Source: Candidatus Sumerlaeota bacterium | GTDB taxonomy: Bacteria; Sumerlaeota; Sumerlaeia; JADFCT01 | DNA: 20,232 nucleotides | Assembly: GCA_026398575.1 (NCBI GenBank) | Contig: JAPLSP010000590.1 | Coordinates: 1-20,232 of the forward strand | Direction of reading: 5' to 3' | In this document: positions 7,671 through 15,881 of the stretch, in pieces | Position numbering within the stretch: the first letter of the stretch is position 1 | Layout of the letters: every line of letters starts with the position of its first letter | Notes under the pieces: generated by a model | Told to the model about the DNA's origin: nothing | The model's database searches: none | Seen by the model: only the letters and a program-made list of their open reading frames with translations | Program-made: the position numbers and the translations under genes

Positions 7671-9200
7671 ATGTTTCGATCAACGTGTTTACAGATGGTG
7701 GTTATTGTGTGCGCAGGGATGTGCGGAGAGCTGCTCTTCGCAGGGGATTCCATGATCATTCCGCGAGACGCCAATGCCAATAATGCGTTTGCGCCGGGAG
7801 GAACGGGGAGCATGGGGGCCGGCGGCATGATTTATCAATCAAATGGCGGTTCAGGCGCGGCCGATATGACCGCTGCGGACGCCTACGGCGCCAGCGCGGT
7901 AGGAAAGGACGTATCAAGACGGACAATCGTCAGGCCTCCCGTATATAACTCTCCCACCCCCGGCAGCAGCGGCGCCAATAACCGCAGCGGCAGCGTTTAT
8001 GGCGGCGTGGTGGCGCCGCGGAGCAACAATAACGGCAGCGGAATCTGGATGACGCCTGGCAGTATCGTCATTCGGACAGCGCCAACCCGCGCCGTTTATA
8101 AAAAGGCGCCCAAAATCTATACCGCTCCCAAAACGTCCTCTGCCCCAGCGGCGCCGTCGGTGTCTATTAAGCCACGCGAGAGCAAAGGAAGCGCCGACAA
8201 GAAAGTAGTCGTTCCTGCTCCCAAGCCACAGACAGGGAGCCGCACGGCGGATGTTGGCATAACGCCGAAGCTCACGAGCAGCCAGGCGGCGCATACAAAA
8301 CAAATGCAGTCCAAAACAAAAACCGCTGCGACAAACAACACATCCAATTTGCAGACTCCCGGGACGCTTTATCCATGGAACTATTACGATTATATCTATC
8401 CCATGGCGCTGTATTGGAATGACTATCATCGGAATGCGTTGCTGCAAAACCTCTACGCGCAATACTACCGGTATGGCTACAACTCCGGCTTCCAGAATGG
8501 CTATTACACTGGATTCTACGCCGGCTCGCTTTATGCTTCGATTTATGGGGGTATGGGTCTCGGTTTGTATGGGCCTGGCTATATGGGGCCTTATAGTCCC
8601 GCCTACCTGGGCGCGTATGGGATGAACCGCTTCGGTCCTTATCGCGCTGGATATATGAGCCCCTATTATAACATGTATCCGTGGCAGCCGTGGGGACCTT
8701 ATGGTTCGTATTTCAGCATCAACTGGGACGGCTCGAATTATGCGATCAACATCGGCGGGGGCGGATACGAACTGTATTATTCCCTGCCGCTAGGCTATAT
8801 GACCGTCATGGGAAACGGCACGCCATATTATTTTTATGAAGACACAGGCGCGTTTTATCAGCGCCAGACGATCAATGGCAAAACCGCTTACCGGTTGTGC
8901 GCCGCGCCACTGGGCGTCGAGATTGCGCGCCTGCCGGCAGGCGCCCATAAGACGCTTCGCGACGGAAAGACCTTCTACGTCAAGAATTCAAACTACTTTA
9001 CCGCCAGGCAGGAAGGCGGCAAGACCGTTTATCAAGTGGCTGCTCCTCCGCATGGCGCCATCCTTCCAGCGCTGCCGGGTGGGAAGCTCAACACTCTGAT
9101 AACCAAAGACGCCACCTACTATGTGCAGAATGGCGTTTACTTCCTGCCGAAGAAAGTGAACGGCAAGGAATTCTACGAAGTCGCCAGCAAACCCAATTAA
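7671..9200 (+). CDS. secreted Gly/Tyr-rich protein with DUF6515-like C-terminal repeats
   Basis: A 509-residue exported protein. The N-terminus has a hydrophobic segment (about 8-24) ending near FAGDS, consistent with a signal peptide. Residues about 30-220 are low-complexity Gly/Ser/Asn/Pro. About 225-350 is strikingly rich in Tyr, Gly, Met and Pro (repeated GPY, GYM, YYR). From about 380 three related units of roughly 45 residues follow, each with a Y-Y-x-GVYF-like strand, an NGKTxYxV strand and PxGxxxxxLPxG, as in DUF6515-type proteins. Such domains are uncharacterised surface or envelope proteins. The RBS is optimal (AAGGAGGT, about 8 bases before the ATG). It lies 20 bases after the SprA-related gene, which could hint that the protease acts on it, but that is speculation. 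Confidence 0.8.
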   Translation: MFRSTCLQMVVIVCAGMCGELLFAGDSMIIPRDANANNAFAPGGTGSMGAGGMIYQSNGGSGAADMTAADAYGASAVGKDVSRRTIVRPPVYNSPTPGSSGANNRSGSVYGGVVAPRSNNNGSGIWMTPGSIVIRTAPTRAVYKKAPKIYTAPKTSSAPAAPSVSIKPRESKGSADKKVVVPAPKPQTGSRTADVGITPKLTSSQAAHTKQMQSKTKTAATNNTSNLQTPGTLYPWNYYDYIYPMALYWNDYHRNALLQNLYAQYYRYGYNSGFQNGYYTGFYAGSLYASIYGGMGLGLYGPGYMGPYSPAYLGAYGMNRFGPYRAGYMSPYYNMYPWQPWGPYGSYFSINWDGSNYAINIGGGGYELYYSLPLGYMTVMGNGTPYYFYEDTGAFYQRQTINGKTAYRLCAAPLGVEIARLPAGAHKTLRDGKTFYVKNSNYFTARQEGGKTVYQVAAPPHGAILPALPGGKLNTLITKDATYYVQNGVYFLPKKVNGKEFYEVASKPN

Positions 9201-9218
9201 GGCAGCTCAGGCTTTCCC

Positions 9219-10139
9219 GTGAAGCAAAGCCGATCTATCATTCTACGGCCCGCCACGCAAACGGATGCGGCATTTGTGTGGCGGGCTACTGCTTTGTCTG
9301 AAGGCGATGAGTATCTATCGGGACGCAGCGCCTCCCGGAAAAACGACGCCCGCCGGGAGTATTTTCTGAAGCGATTCGATCCGGGCCTCTTCCGCATCGT
9401 CACGCTTGGCCGCCGGCAAGCCGGGCTGTGCCGCATCCAACAAACACGCAGCGAAATGCAGATTGACCGGATCGAGATTCTGCCCGGCTTTCAATCGCCG
9501 GACGCGCCGCCGGCGCTCGAATCGGCGGTCATCGCGAGACTCCAGGAGGAAGCGCGCTCGAACGGCTGGATACTGAGGATTCAAGCGCCGCGCGAGGAAA
9601 CGTTTCGGCGGCTGTGCGAGTCTCTGGGGTTCGCCGCCGAGAAAGCGATGAGCCGCCGCCTGCTCATGCGCGACTGCGCTGCGGAAGATGAGCGATGGAT
9701 GCGCGAAGCCATCGCGCAAGCGCGCCAGGCCGGCGAGCAAGGCGAATCGCCCGTGGGCGCGGTTCTTGTCCGCGACGGCCGCCTCCTCGCTCGCGGACGC
9801 AACGCCTGTCTGACGGCCAGCGATCCCACCGCGCACGCGGAAATCCTGGCCATTCGCGCGGCGGCGACCAGCCTGAAGGAACAACGCCTGGAGGGATGCG
9901 CGCTCTATGTGACCGTGGAGCCGTGCGCGATGTGTTGCGGCGCCATGATGCACGCCCGAATCGCGCGTCTGGTTTTTGGCGCGCGCAACGAAAAATTCGG
10001 CGCCTGCGGTTCGCAGTGCGATTTGCTGTCGCTGAAGGCATGGAACCACCGCGTCGCCTGGCGCGGCGGCGTTTTGGCGCGCGAATGCGCGGCGCCGCTG
10101 AAAGAATTTTTCCACCAAAAACGCCTGTCAAAAGCTTGA
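9219..10139 (+). CDS. tadA: GNAT-like domain fused to tRNA adenosine deaminase TadA
   Basis: A 306-residue two-domain protein. Residues about 157-306 are TadA, which converts A34 to inosine in the anticodon of tRNA-Arg(ACG). The zinc and catalytic residues are intact: H206, E208 (HAE), C236 and C239 (PCAMC), with the SPVGAVLV start and a FGARNEKFGACGS segment. Residues about 5-150 resemble a GNAT acetyltransferase: an IILRPATQTDAAFV opening, a central strand with RIEILPGFQ, and a C-terminal LCESLGFAAEKAMSRRLLM typical of GNAT proteins. The acetyl-CoA loop is degenerate, so this half may be inactive. The GTG start at 9219 lies 18 bases after the preceding stop and is needed to include the conserved GNAT opening. 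The RBS is weak. GNAT fusions to TadA are unusual as far as I know. Confidence 0.9.
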   Translation: MKQSRSIILRPATQTDAAFVWRATALSEGDEYLSGRSASRKNDARREYFLKRFDPGLFRIVTLGRRQAGLCRIQQTRSEMQIDRIEILPGFQSPDAPPALESAVIARLQEEARSNGWILRIQAPREETFRRLCESLGFAAEKAMSRRLLMRDCAAEDERWMREAIAQARQAGEQGESPVGAVLVRDGRLLARGRNACLTASDPTAHAEILAIRAAATSLKEQRLEGCALYVTVEPCAMCCGAMMHARIARLVFGARNEKFGACGSQCDLLSLKAWNHRVAWRGGVLARECAAPLKEFFHQKRLSKA

Positions 10140-10291
10140 GCCGCGATGCTTCAAATAAGGCGGCGCCGGGCGCTTGGAATCCATCCATCCATCAATTCGC
10201 AGCACGCCCGAGCAATGCGCCACTTTTCAGTTGACTTCCCCGCCCTTCCGGCCCAGCATTTGCCTCCTATGGTTTAAGAGAGGAAACGCCG

Positions 10292-11011
10292 ATGTTTCGC
10301 AGCAGCAAGCCCGATACCAATCGAGGCGCCGTGTTTCCCCGGACGATGCCGCCCGAGGCAGCTCCCGCTCCGCCCACCGCCGCGCAATCCGCTGCGCCTG
10401 CGGCGGCGCCGGCCATCCCCACCGCTTCAGCGCCCAAACCGGCGGCGCCAACCGCGGCGGCGCCCAAACCTGTGCCAATGCCGGCGGCCAGACCCACGCC
10501 AATGCCGGCGACTGTGCCCGAACCTGCCGTGAGCAAACGCGAACCCGCAAGCGAACCGATCCAGCCAATCAGCGCCAACAGGGAGAGACTGAGCATGGAA
10601 CAGCCCGTGAAGAAAGCCAACATGGAAACGATCCTGGGTGAAGACGCCATCTTCACCGGCAAGATCGAATCGCGCGGCCAACTGCGCATTGATGGCCGCG
10701 TGGACGGCGAAATCGTCGCGCAAGACACCCTCGTCATCGGTCCGTCCGGCGTCGTCAAAGCCAACATCAAAGCCGCCATCGTATCCGTCAGCGGCCAGAT
10801 CAGCGGCGCCATCGAAGCCTCGCGGAAGGTGGAGCTGCATCCGACCGCCGTCGTCATTGGCGATATTTCGACGGCCGTCGGGGCGCTGACCATCGAAGCC
10901 GGCGCCAAGATTGACGGCCGCTGCACGATGACTTCGGACAAAGCGCCCAAGCCGCCTGAGGCGCCCAAGCCCGCGGTGGCGCCGGCGCCGGCCACGCTGC
11001 CGATGAAATAG
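10292..11011 (+). CDS. bactofilin-family cytoskeletal protein
   Basis: A 239-residue bactofilin. The polymerising beta-helix core spans about 110-215, with the repeated six-residue turns typical of the family (ILGEDAIFTGKIES, LRIDGRVDGEIVA, LVIGPSGVVKANI, VELHPTAVVIGDI). It is flanked by a long Ala/Pro-rich N-terminal tail (about 1-95) and a short Pro/Ala-rich C-terminal tail. Bactofilins form nucleotide-free filaments at the membrane and organise cell shape or envelope enzymes. The start at 10292 has AGAGGAAA about 7 bases upstream. The 152-base gap before it (10140-10291) shows no clear promoter or other structure. No M23 peptidase, the common partner, is adjacent. Confidence 0.93.
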   Translation: MFRSSKPDTNRGAVFPRTMPPEAAPAPPTAAQSAAPAAAPAIPTASAPKPAAPTAAAPKPVPMPAARPTPMPATVPEPAVSKREPASEPIQPISANRERLSMEQPVKKANMETILGEDAIFTGKIESRGQLRIDGRVDGEIVAQDTLVIGPSGVVKANIKAAIVSVSGQISGAIEASRKVELHPTAVVIGDISTAVGALTIEAGAKIDGRCTMTSDKAPKPPEAPKPAVAPAPATLPMK

Positions 11012-11118
11012 CTCTGATGAATTCGCGAAATTAATCGGTCGGAATTAGCCGGCAGGATGGCGCTATTGTTCCGCGGCGATTGTATTTATTTTTCCGCAAC
11101 CCAAAAAGGGGAAACGCC

Positions 11119-11694
11119 ATGAAGATCATAAGCATCCAGGGCAGTCCGCGAAAAAGCGGCAACACCGCCACGGTATTGGGATGGGCGGAAGAGGAACTGA
11201 GCGCCAAGGGACATCAGATTCAGCGCTTCAATGTGGCGGAGATGAATATCAAGGGATGCGTTGAATGCTTCCGATGCAAGTCGAGCCGCTTGGAGGACCT
11301 GTGCGCCCTCAAAGACGATGGGCAAACCATTCTCAAACAGATACTCGCCGCCGACGCCATCATCCTCGCCTCGCCGCTGTTTTGCTGGGAGTTTTCGTCG
11401 CAGATCAAGCCGCTGATTGACCGGCTGTTCTGCATGGTTACGGAATACAGCGACGAGAGCCATGTCTCGTTGATCGAAGGCAAGCGCCTATCGCTCTTGG
11501 TCACAGCCGCCGGCCCCATCGAAGAAAACGCCGACCTGATCATCCAGGCTTTCCGCCGCCTCGCCGGTTATCTGAAAACGCCCATCGCAGGACAATTGGT
11601 CGTTCCCAATTGCGGCAATCCGGAGGACTTGGGCGAGGAGGCGAAGAAGCAGGCAGTGGCGTTGGCTCACGCTATAATTCACGGCGGAGACTGA
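11119..11694 (+). CDS. flavodoxin-fold NAD(P)H-dependent FMN reductase / Fe-S flavoprotein-like
   Basis: A 191-residue flavodoxin-like protein. GSPRKSGNT (8-16) is the FMN phosphate-binding loop, and ASPLFCWEFSSQIKPLIDR is the conserved second flavin loop of the NADPH-dependent FMN reductase family. A GCVECFRC cluster after strand 2 resembles the cysteine motif of iron-sulphur flavoproteins and related quinone/azo reductases. The exact substrate is unclear; general flavin or disulphide reduction in the cytoplasm is most likely. The ATG at 11119 with AAGGGG about 7 bases upstream is preferred over the in-frame start at 11080, which would add unconserved residues. Confidence 0.88.
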   Translation: MKIISIQGSPRKSGNTATVLGWAEEELSAKGHQIQRFNVAEMNIKGCVECFRCKSSRLEDLCALKDDGQTILKQILAADAIILASPLFCWEFSSQIKPLIDRLFCMVTEYSDESHVSLIEGKRLSLLVTAAGPIEENADLIIQAFRRLAGYLKTPIAGQLVVPNCGNPEDLGEEAKKQAVALAHAIIHGGD

Positions 11695-11726
11695 CAAGCT
11701 TGTCGTTGACGACATTCAGCAGATGT

Positions 11727-11760
11727 TGGCATTATGCGTACAATGCCAGAGATAATTTTT
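11727..11760 (+). terminator. weak candidate terminator after the flavoprotein gene
   Basis: A 7-bp stem (11727-11733 with 11742-11748) with an 8-base loop is followed after 7 bases by five T residues (11756-11760). The distance between stem and T-run makes it a weak intrinsic terminator. A 12-base palindrome GACAAGCTTGTC (11693-11704) lies just upstream. Confidence 0.35.
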
Positions 11761-11766
11761 GGGAAA

Positions 11767-12303
11767 TCACTTCTTTGGAAGAAAAGAGACAATCTCGCGA
11801 ATGAGCGAATGCTGTGAGAGGCGAGAGCGGACAGAATTACTCAATTTGCCCATGGTAAGAGTGATGTTTTGTGGCGTCCATTTGCTTCCTGTAATCTTTT
11901 CCAACATGGCTTTCGGATTCATCTCGGCATATTCACGTTCAATGCCTTTTAAATTTTTCCCATTATTAAGCTTATGTATCGCCTCTGGTGTTTCAATGAT
12001 CAGTTTCTCGATGGTGGGGACTGCCATCACCACTTTATAGCGTGTGCCGGAAGATCCGCGGCGCAACATTGCCTGAAGGAAATCTTTTTCTTCGGCGATC
12101 GCGCTTTTATTCAGCGTATCTGAATCCACTACGAGCGCGACGGGAAGTTTTTTGGCTGCGAGAAGCGAAGTCGCTAATGACATAGCTGAAGAGCGTCCTT
12201 CAGCGCTGATTAATTTGACATCCTTACTCACTAATGGAAGAAGAAGACTTTTCATCAACGCCTCATCCGTTTCTCCCGCAACAACCACATACGCCTTTGT
12301 CAT
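11767..12303 (-). CDS. small TOPRIM-like protein, partner of the nuclease upstream
   Basis: A 178-residue protein with TOPRIM-like features: a first strand and loop VVVAGETDE (Glu11) and a DxD motif in VALVVDSDT (D60, D62), the metal-binding pattern of primases, topoisomerases and OLD-type nucleases. The remainder (about 90-178) is helical, with no other domain I recognise. The start at 12303 overlaps the stop of the upstream nuclease gene by 4 bases (ATGA), which indicates translational coupling and a joint function. Base composition is AT-richer than the flanking genes, a sign of horizontal transfer. Unlike OLD/GajA proteins there is no ATPase domain. The role is probably nucleic-acid cleavage or processing in defence, inferred from the pairing only. 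Confidence 0.72.
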   Translation of the reverse strand: MTKAYVVVAGETDEALMKSLLLPLVSKDVKLISAEGRSSAMSLATSLLAAKKLPVALVVDSDTLNKSAIAEEKDFLQAMLRRGSSGTRYKVVMAVPTIEKLIIETPEAIHKLNNGKNLKGIEREYAEMNPKAMLEKITGSKWTPQNITLTMGKLSNSVRSRLSQHSLIREIVSFLPKK

Positions 12304-12854
12304 GTGAGCGCATCCTTTCTGATAACAAAATCTGCAATTCCGTATTCAATACAATGCCGATACTTAGCCATGAGCCCATCGCAAAGGCGTCTATTGAGAA
12401 ATGCATAATCAATTTCAGCCTTGCTCCACAGCAAAATCGTCTGTGGCGAAGTGTAATCAGCCAACATCTTTGCGGGATAGGTAAAGCCGCTCATGCTGAA
12501 GATTGCGCCGATTGCACCGCTGGGACGACGCATCAATTGGCTTCGCATCTTGGCGATTGGCTCAAAATTAATCTCACTCTTTTCGTCCTTGCATTCGATC
12601 AGGCACGTCAATCCATCCGTGTAGATGACACCGTCTATTTGTTCAATTTCTTCTTTTTCAGAGCTCACACTATAAGGCCATTGAACCTCCGCCCCGCTCT
12701 CCTGAAATGCTCTAAGAATAAAATATTCCAAAGCTTTGCCAGATTTCCACCCATCTGCTTTCGTTTGTCTCTTCAATATCCGCTGCCAGAGCGCCTGCAA
12801 GTGGCCGAAATCAAATTTTGAAATACAGTTAATGTATTGATGACGACTGGGCAT
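12300..12854 (-). CDS. PD-(D/E)XK restriction-endonuclease-like protein
   Basis: A 184-residue protein with the nuclease motif of the PD-(D/E)XK superfamily: E43 (GKALEYFILRAF), D74 (EQIDGVIY) and E87-C-K89 (LIECKDEK), followed by a helix with AKMRSQLMRRP and a strand IFSMSGFTYPA. It resembles stand-alone Mrr-like or restriction-endonuclease-like proteins that I have seen annotated in cyanobacteria and other environmental genomes. No methyltransferase or ATPase is nearby, so a classical restriction system is unlikely. The start at 12854 has GAGG (12862-12865) about 7 bases upstream. The gene overlaps the TOPRIM gene by 4 bases. Composition is AT-rich. Function is inferred as nucleic-acid cleavage, probably defence. 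Confidence 0.8.
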   Translation of the reverse strand: MPSRHQYINCISKFDFGHLQALWQRILKRQTKADGWKSGKALEYFILRAFQESGAEVQWPYSVSSEKEEIEQIDGVIYTDGLTCLIECKDEKSEINFEPIAKMRSQLMRRPSGAIGAIFSMSGFTYPAKMLADYTSPQTILLWSKAEIDYAFLNRRLCDGLMAKYRHCIEYGIADFVIRKDALT

Positions 12855-13167
12855 TGATCGTCCTCGTTGACGCTTCTAAATCCGTCCCGACTACATCCCT
12901 CACTTTTCTCTTTAGCAAGACCATCAAGCCATTGATGCTTGATGTCAAGCGTTTTTGCTTGCAGACAAGTCAGCCAGTCAGCCAACCCGACCGCGCAGGA
13001 GTTGCTATTTGATGGAATTCCTCTCAATGGGGGCGCTTTATGAGAAAGCGTTTGATCAGATGTCTTGCTTTGACTAACCTATGGCTGTCAGCAAACGCAA
13101 GGAATTAGAATTGCTCCACGAAAAAATACGAATTTGTATTTTCGTTCCTTCTTGCCTTGGTCTTTAT
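12855..13167. other. AT-rich divergent intergenic region
   Basis: This 313-base stretch separates the nuclease-TOPRIM pair from the HAD-asnB pair. It holds two small hairpins. One is GCTTGA-TG-TCAAGC (12937-12950) followed by GTTTTT. The other is an imperfect stem around 13118-13145 (ACGAAAAAATAC with GTATTTTCGT). No convincing promoter pair and no coding potential on either strand are seen. Confidence 0.5.
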
Positions 13168-13824
13168 ATGTTTCAAAGCATTGTCTTCGATTTGGATGGA
13201 ACCCTCGTTGACGCCTTCGAGGATATTCGGCAGGCGCTCAATCATGCGATCCGGCCATTCGGGTTGCGCGAGCTGACGCTGGCGGAGACCACGGCGCGTG
13301 TGGGCAATGGTTTGTTGCGGCTGCTGGATTCGGCCATCTCGGATCATCCGTTGCCGCCGGAAGCAAGGGAACAGATCGCCCGCGATTTCCTCGAATATTA
13401 TCACGCGCATATCATTGACTACACGCGGCCCTATCCGGGGATCGAGGACGTCTTGCGCGCCGCGCGCGACCACGACATCAAACTCGCCGTGCTCAGCAAC
13501 AAACCCCATGAATTGACCACACGCATCATCGAAGGAACCGGGCTGGCGCCGTTTTTCGCGCTCGTTTGCGGCAAGCAGCCCAATCTGCCTTGCAAGCCCG
13601 ATCCCGAAAGTCTGAGACTCGTCCTGCGCGAGTTGAACGCTGTGCCCGCTGAAACTTTGGTCGTCGGCGACGGCGAGACGGACATGGAAGTGGCGCGCGC
13701 CGTCGGAACGCGTGTGGCGGCGTGCCTTTATGGCGGCCGTTCGCGCGAGCAGTTGGCGCCTTACTCGCCGGATTATTGGATCGCGCAGCCAAAGGACATC
13801 CTCGCCATTTTTTGCGGCAAATAA
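13168..13824 (+). CDS. HAD-family hydrolase, phosphoglycolate phosphatase-like
   Basis: A 218-residue haloacid-dehalogenase-superfamily phosphatase. Motif I is FDLDGTLVD (D8 nucleophile, D10 acid/base), motif II is VLSNKP, motif III is the lysine in PCKPDPE, and motif IV is VVGDGETDMEVARA. The C1 helical cap after motif I matches Gph/PGP-type enzymes, which dephosphorylate 2-phosphoglycolate from DNA repair or oxygenase reactions; PpaX-like or nucleotide-specific activity cannot be excluded. The start at 13168 fits the family N-terminus. An in-frame ATG at 13081 adds 29 unconserved residues, and neither start has a good RBS. The stop codon lies one base before the asparagine synthetase start, so the two are almost certainly coupled. 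Confidence 0.88.
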   Translation: MFQSIVFDLDGTLVDAFEDIRQALNHAIRPFGLRELTLAETTARVGNGLLRLLDSAISDHPLPPEAREQIARDFLEYYHAHIIDYTRPYPGIEDVLRAARDHDIKLAVLSNKPHELTTRIIEGTGLAPFFALVCGKQPNLPCKPDPESLRLVLRELNAVPAETLVVGDGETDMEVARAVGTRVAACLYGGRSREQLAPYSPDYWIAQPKDILAIFCGK

Positions 13825-13825
13825 T

Positions 13826-15760
13826 ATGTGCGGAATCTGCGGCATCATTGAATCGAACGGACGTCCCGTGGACGCCGAAGCGCTCGCGCGCATGAACGCG
13901 GCCATGGCGCATCGCGGACCGGACGACGTCGGGCAATGGAACGAAGGCTCTGCCGGCCTGGCGCATTGCCGGCTGGCGATCATTGATCTTTCGCCCCTCG
14001 GACATCAGCCGTTTTTCAGCGACGATGAATCCCTGGCGGTTATCTTCAACGGCGAGATATACAACTTCCCGGAACTGCGCGCCGAATATGAATCGCGCGG
14101 ATGCCGCTTCCGCTCGCACTCCGACACCGAAGTCCTGATCCACGGATACGCGCTCGATGGAGATGACTTCGTCCGGCGGCTGAACGGCATGTTCGCCTTC
14201 GCGCTGTGGGATCGCCGCCGCCGCCGGTTGCTGCTGGCGCGCGATCGCCCCGGTATGAAGCCGCTCTATTATCATGCAAACAACGGGCGGTTTGTCTTTG
14301 CGTCCGAGATGCGCGCGCTCGTTCAGAATCGCGCCATCCCGCGCGAACTGGACACGGCGGCGCTGTATCACTATCTGAATTTGACTTACATTCCCCCGCC
14401 CTATACGATCTTCAAATCTGTCCGAAAATTTCCGGCGGGTTGCGTCGGCGTTTTCGAAAACGGACAGTTGCGCGTCAAACCCTACTTTGAATTTCAATTC
14501 AAAACCGATGAACGCCCGCGTCCGGAGGCCGAATGGCGCGAGGAACTGCTGGCGACTTTCCGCCGCGCCGTCAACCGCCACCTCATCAGCGACGTTCCGC
14601 TCGGCGCCTTTCTGTCGGGCGGCATTGATTCGAGCGCTGTGGTGGCTGCGATGGCTCATGCGCGCGGCCCCGGCGGAGTGAAAACATTCTCGATCACGAA
14701 CCGCAACGCGGAATACGACGAAAGCGCCTACGCGCGCGCGATGGCCCGCCACGCGCAAACCGACCACACGGAATTCGAGATTGATATCGGCGGATTCGAT
14801 CCAGCGCACGTCGAGCGGATCGTGCGGCACTTCGGCGAGCCGTTCGCCGATTCCTCCGCCATCCCCACCTTTGAAGTGTCGCGTCTGGCTCGCCCGCACG
14901 TGACCGTGGCGCTCACGGGCGACGGCGGGGACGAGATTTTCGCGGGCTACGACCGCTATAGCTGGTTGCGGAAGATCGAGCGCTTGCGCCGGATTCCGCG
15001 TTCGTTGCGCGCCAGTCTGATGCAGCCAGCGCTCGCCGCCGCGCGCGCGTTGCCGGGCTTGCGCTCGCTTGGAACGTTGCGGCAGGCCTATCGCGGAAAC
15101 CGTCTCTCGCTCGAACCGGCGGACCGCATCGTCTGGGGAATGTACTCATTGTTTTTTCCGCCCGAGCGCGACTTGCCGCTGGCCGCCGAAACGCTCGCCT
15201 CGGTCAGCGAATACGACCGCGCGGGATATTTCGATTCGCTGCTGGCACAGATGCCCGCGCATTCGACCATTCTGCAAAAAGCCCTCTACTTCGATTTCAA
15301 AGTCGGCCTCGAAGGCGAAATGCTCACGAAAGTGGACCGCATGAGCATGGCCGTGGCGCTCGAAACGCGATGCCCCTTCCTCGACGCCGAGATGCTGGAG
15401 CTGGCCATGCGCGTCCCCGACGATCTCAAACTGCACGGCCACGAAAAAAAATACATTGTGAAGCGCACGATGGCGCCGGAATTCCCGCCGGAGGTCATCG
15501 GCCACCGCAAGTGGGGTTTCGCGATCCCGCTGCACACCTATCTGGACGACCGCTTTCTGGCAATGGCGCGCGACCTGCTGTCGCCGGAGAAAATCAAGTC
15601 GCAAGGGTTGTTCGATCCTGCTCGCGTGGCGCGCACACTCGACGCCTTCGCCGCCTGGCGCCAGACGCCATCAGCCGAATTAAGCCTCTACCAAGTCAGC
15701 GCGAGGTTGTGGAGTCTGGTGATATTTCAGGCGTGGGCGAAGGAATACGGCTGCGAGTGA
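13826..15760 (+). CDS. asnB: asparagine synthase (glutamine-hydrolysing)
   Basis: A 644-residue class II amidotransferase. After removal of Met1, Cys2 is the glutaminase nucleophile (MCGICGII). The N-terminal Ntn domain (about 1-210) includes HRGPDD, FNGEIYN and SDTEVLIHGY. The C-terminal synthetase domain carries the PP-loop LSGGIDSS (about 262-269), LTGDGGDEIFAGYDRY and EGEMLTKVDRMSMAVALETRCPFLD. It converts aspartate, ATP and glutamine to asparagine. Length and motifs fit the long bacterial AsnB group, which also includes members from exopolysaccharide loci that amidate other carboxylates; no such locus surrounds it here. The start at 13826 is fixed by the essential Cys2 and lies 1 base after the HAD stop, so translation is probably coupled. 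The gap 15761-15881 after it shows no clear terminator. Confidence 0.95.
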   Translation: MCGICGIIESNGRPVDAEALARMNAAMAHRGPDDVGQWNEGSAGLAHCRLAIIDLSPLGHQPFFSDDESLAVIFNGEIYNFPELRAEYESRGCRFRSHSDTEVLIHGYALDGDDFVRRLNGMFAFALWDRRRRRLLLARDRPGMKPLYYHANNGRFVFASEMRALVQNRAIPRELDTAALYHYLNLTYIPPPYTIFKSVRKFPAGCVGVFENGQLRVKPYFEFQFKTDERPRPEAEWREELLATFRRAVNRHLISDVPLGAFLSGGIDSSAVVAAMAHARGPGGVKTFSITNRNAEYDESAYARAMARHAQTDHTEFEIDIGGFDPAHVERIVRHFGEPFADSSAIPTFEVSRLARPHVTVALTGDGGDEIFAGYDRYSWLRKIERLRRIPRSLRASLMQPALAAARALPGLRSLGTLRQAYRGNRLSLEPADRIVWGMYSLFFPPERDLPLAAETLASVSEYDRAGYFDSLLAQMPAHSTILQKALYFDFKVGLEGEMLTKVDRMSMAVALETRCPFLDAEMLELAMRVPDDLKLHGHEKKYIVKRTMAPEFPPEVIGHRKWGFAIPLHTYLDDRFLAMARDLLSPEKIKSQGLFDPARVARTLDAFAAWRQTPSAELSLYQVSARLWSLVIFQAWAKEYGCE

Positions 15761-15881
15761 CGCGCTTCTGGTTTTGGTGAGTTCATTTAAGGCTTGCGCG
15801 CGCCAAGAAGGGGGAGAGAAAATCCCCCAATCATGCTCATGGTCGCGCAAGAAATATGATGAAGCATTTGACGATTCACAA

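Noticed and set aside
10231..10259. TTGACT near 10231 as a promoter for the bactofilin gene
   Set aside because: The base at the expected -10 position reads CAGCAT, a poor match, and no better hexamer occurs at proper spacing.
12922..12956. Hairpins CATCAAG/CTTGATG and GCTTGA/TCAAGC followed by GTTTTT, resembling an attenuator
   Set aside because: No plus-strand gene ends just upstream and no leader peptide or riboswitch-like core is visible; the stems are only 6-7 bp, so chance is likely.
12773..13027. 84-codon minus-strand frame upstream of the nuclease gene
   Set aside because: It overlaps the nuclease N-terminus in another frame, lacks a good RBS and has no recognisable motif.
13526..14899. 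457-codon minus-strand frame opposite the HAD and asnB genes
   Set aside because: It spans two well-supported genes on the other strand and shows no domain.
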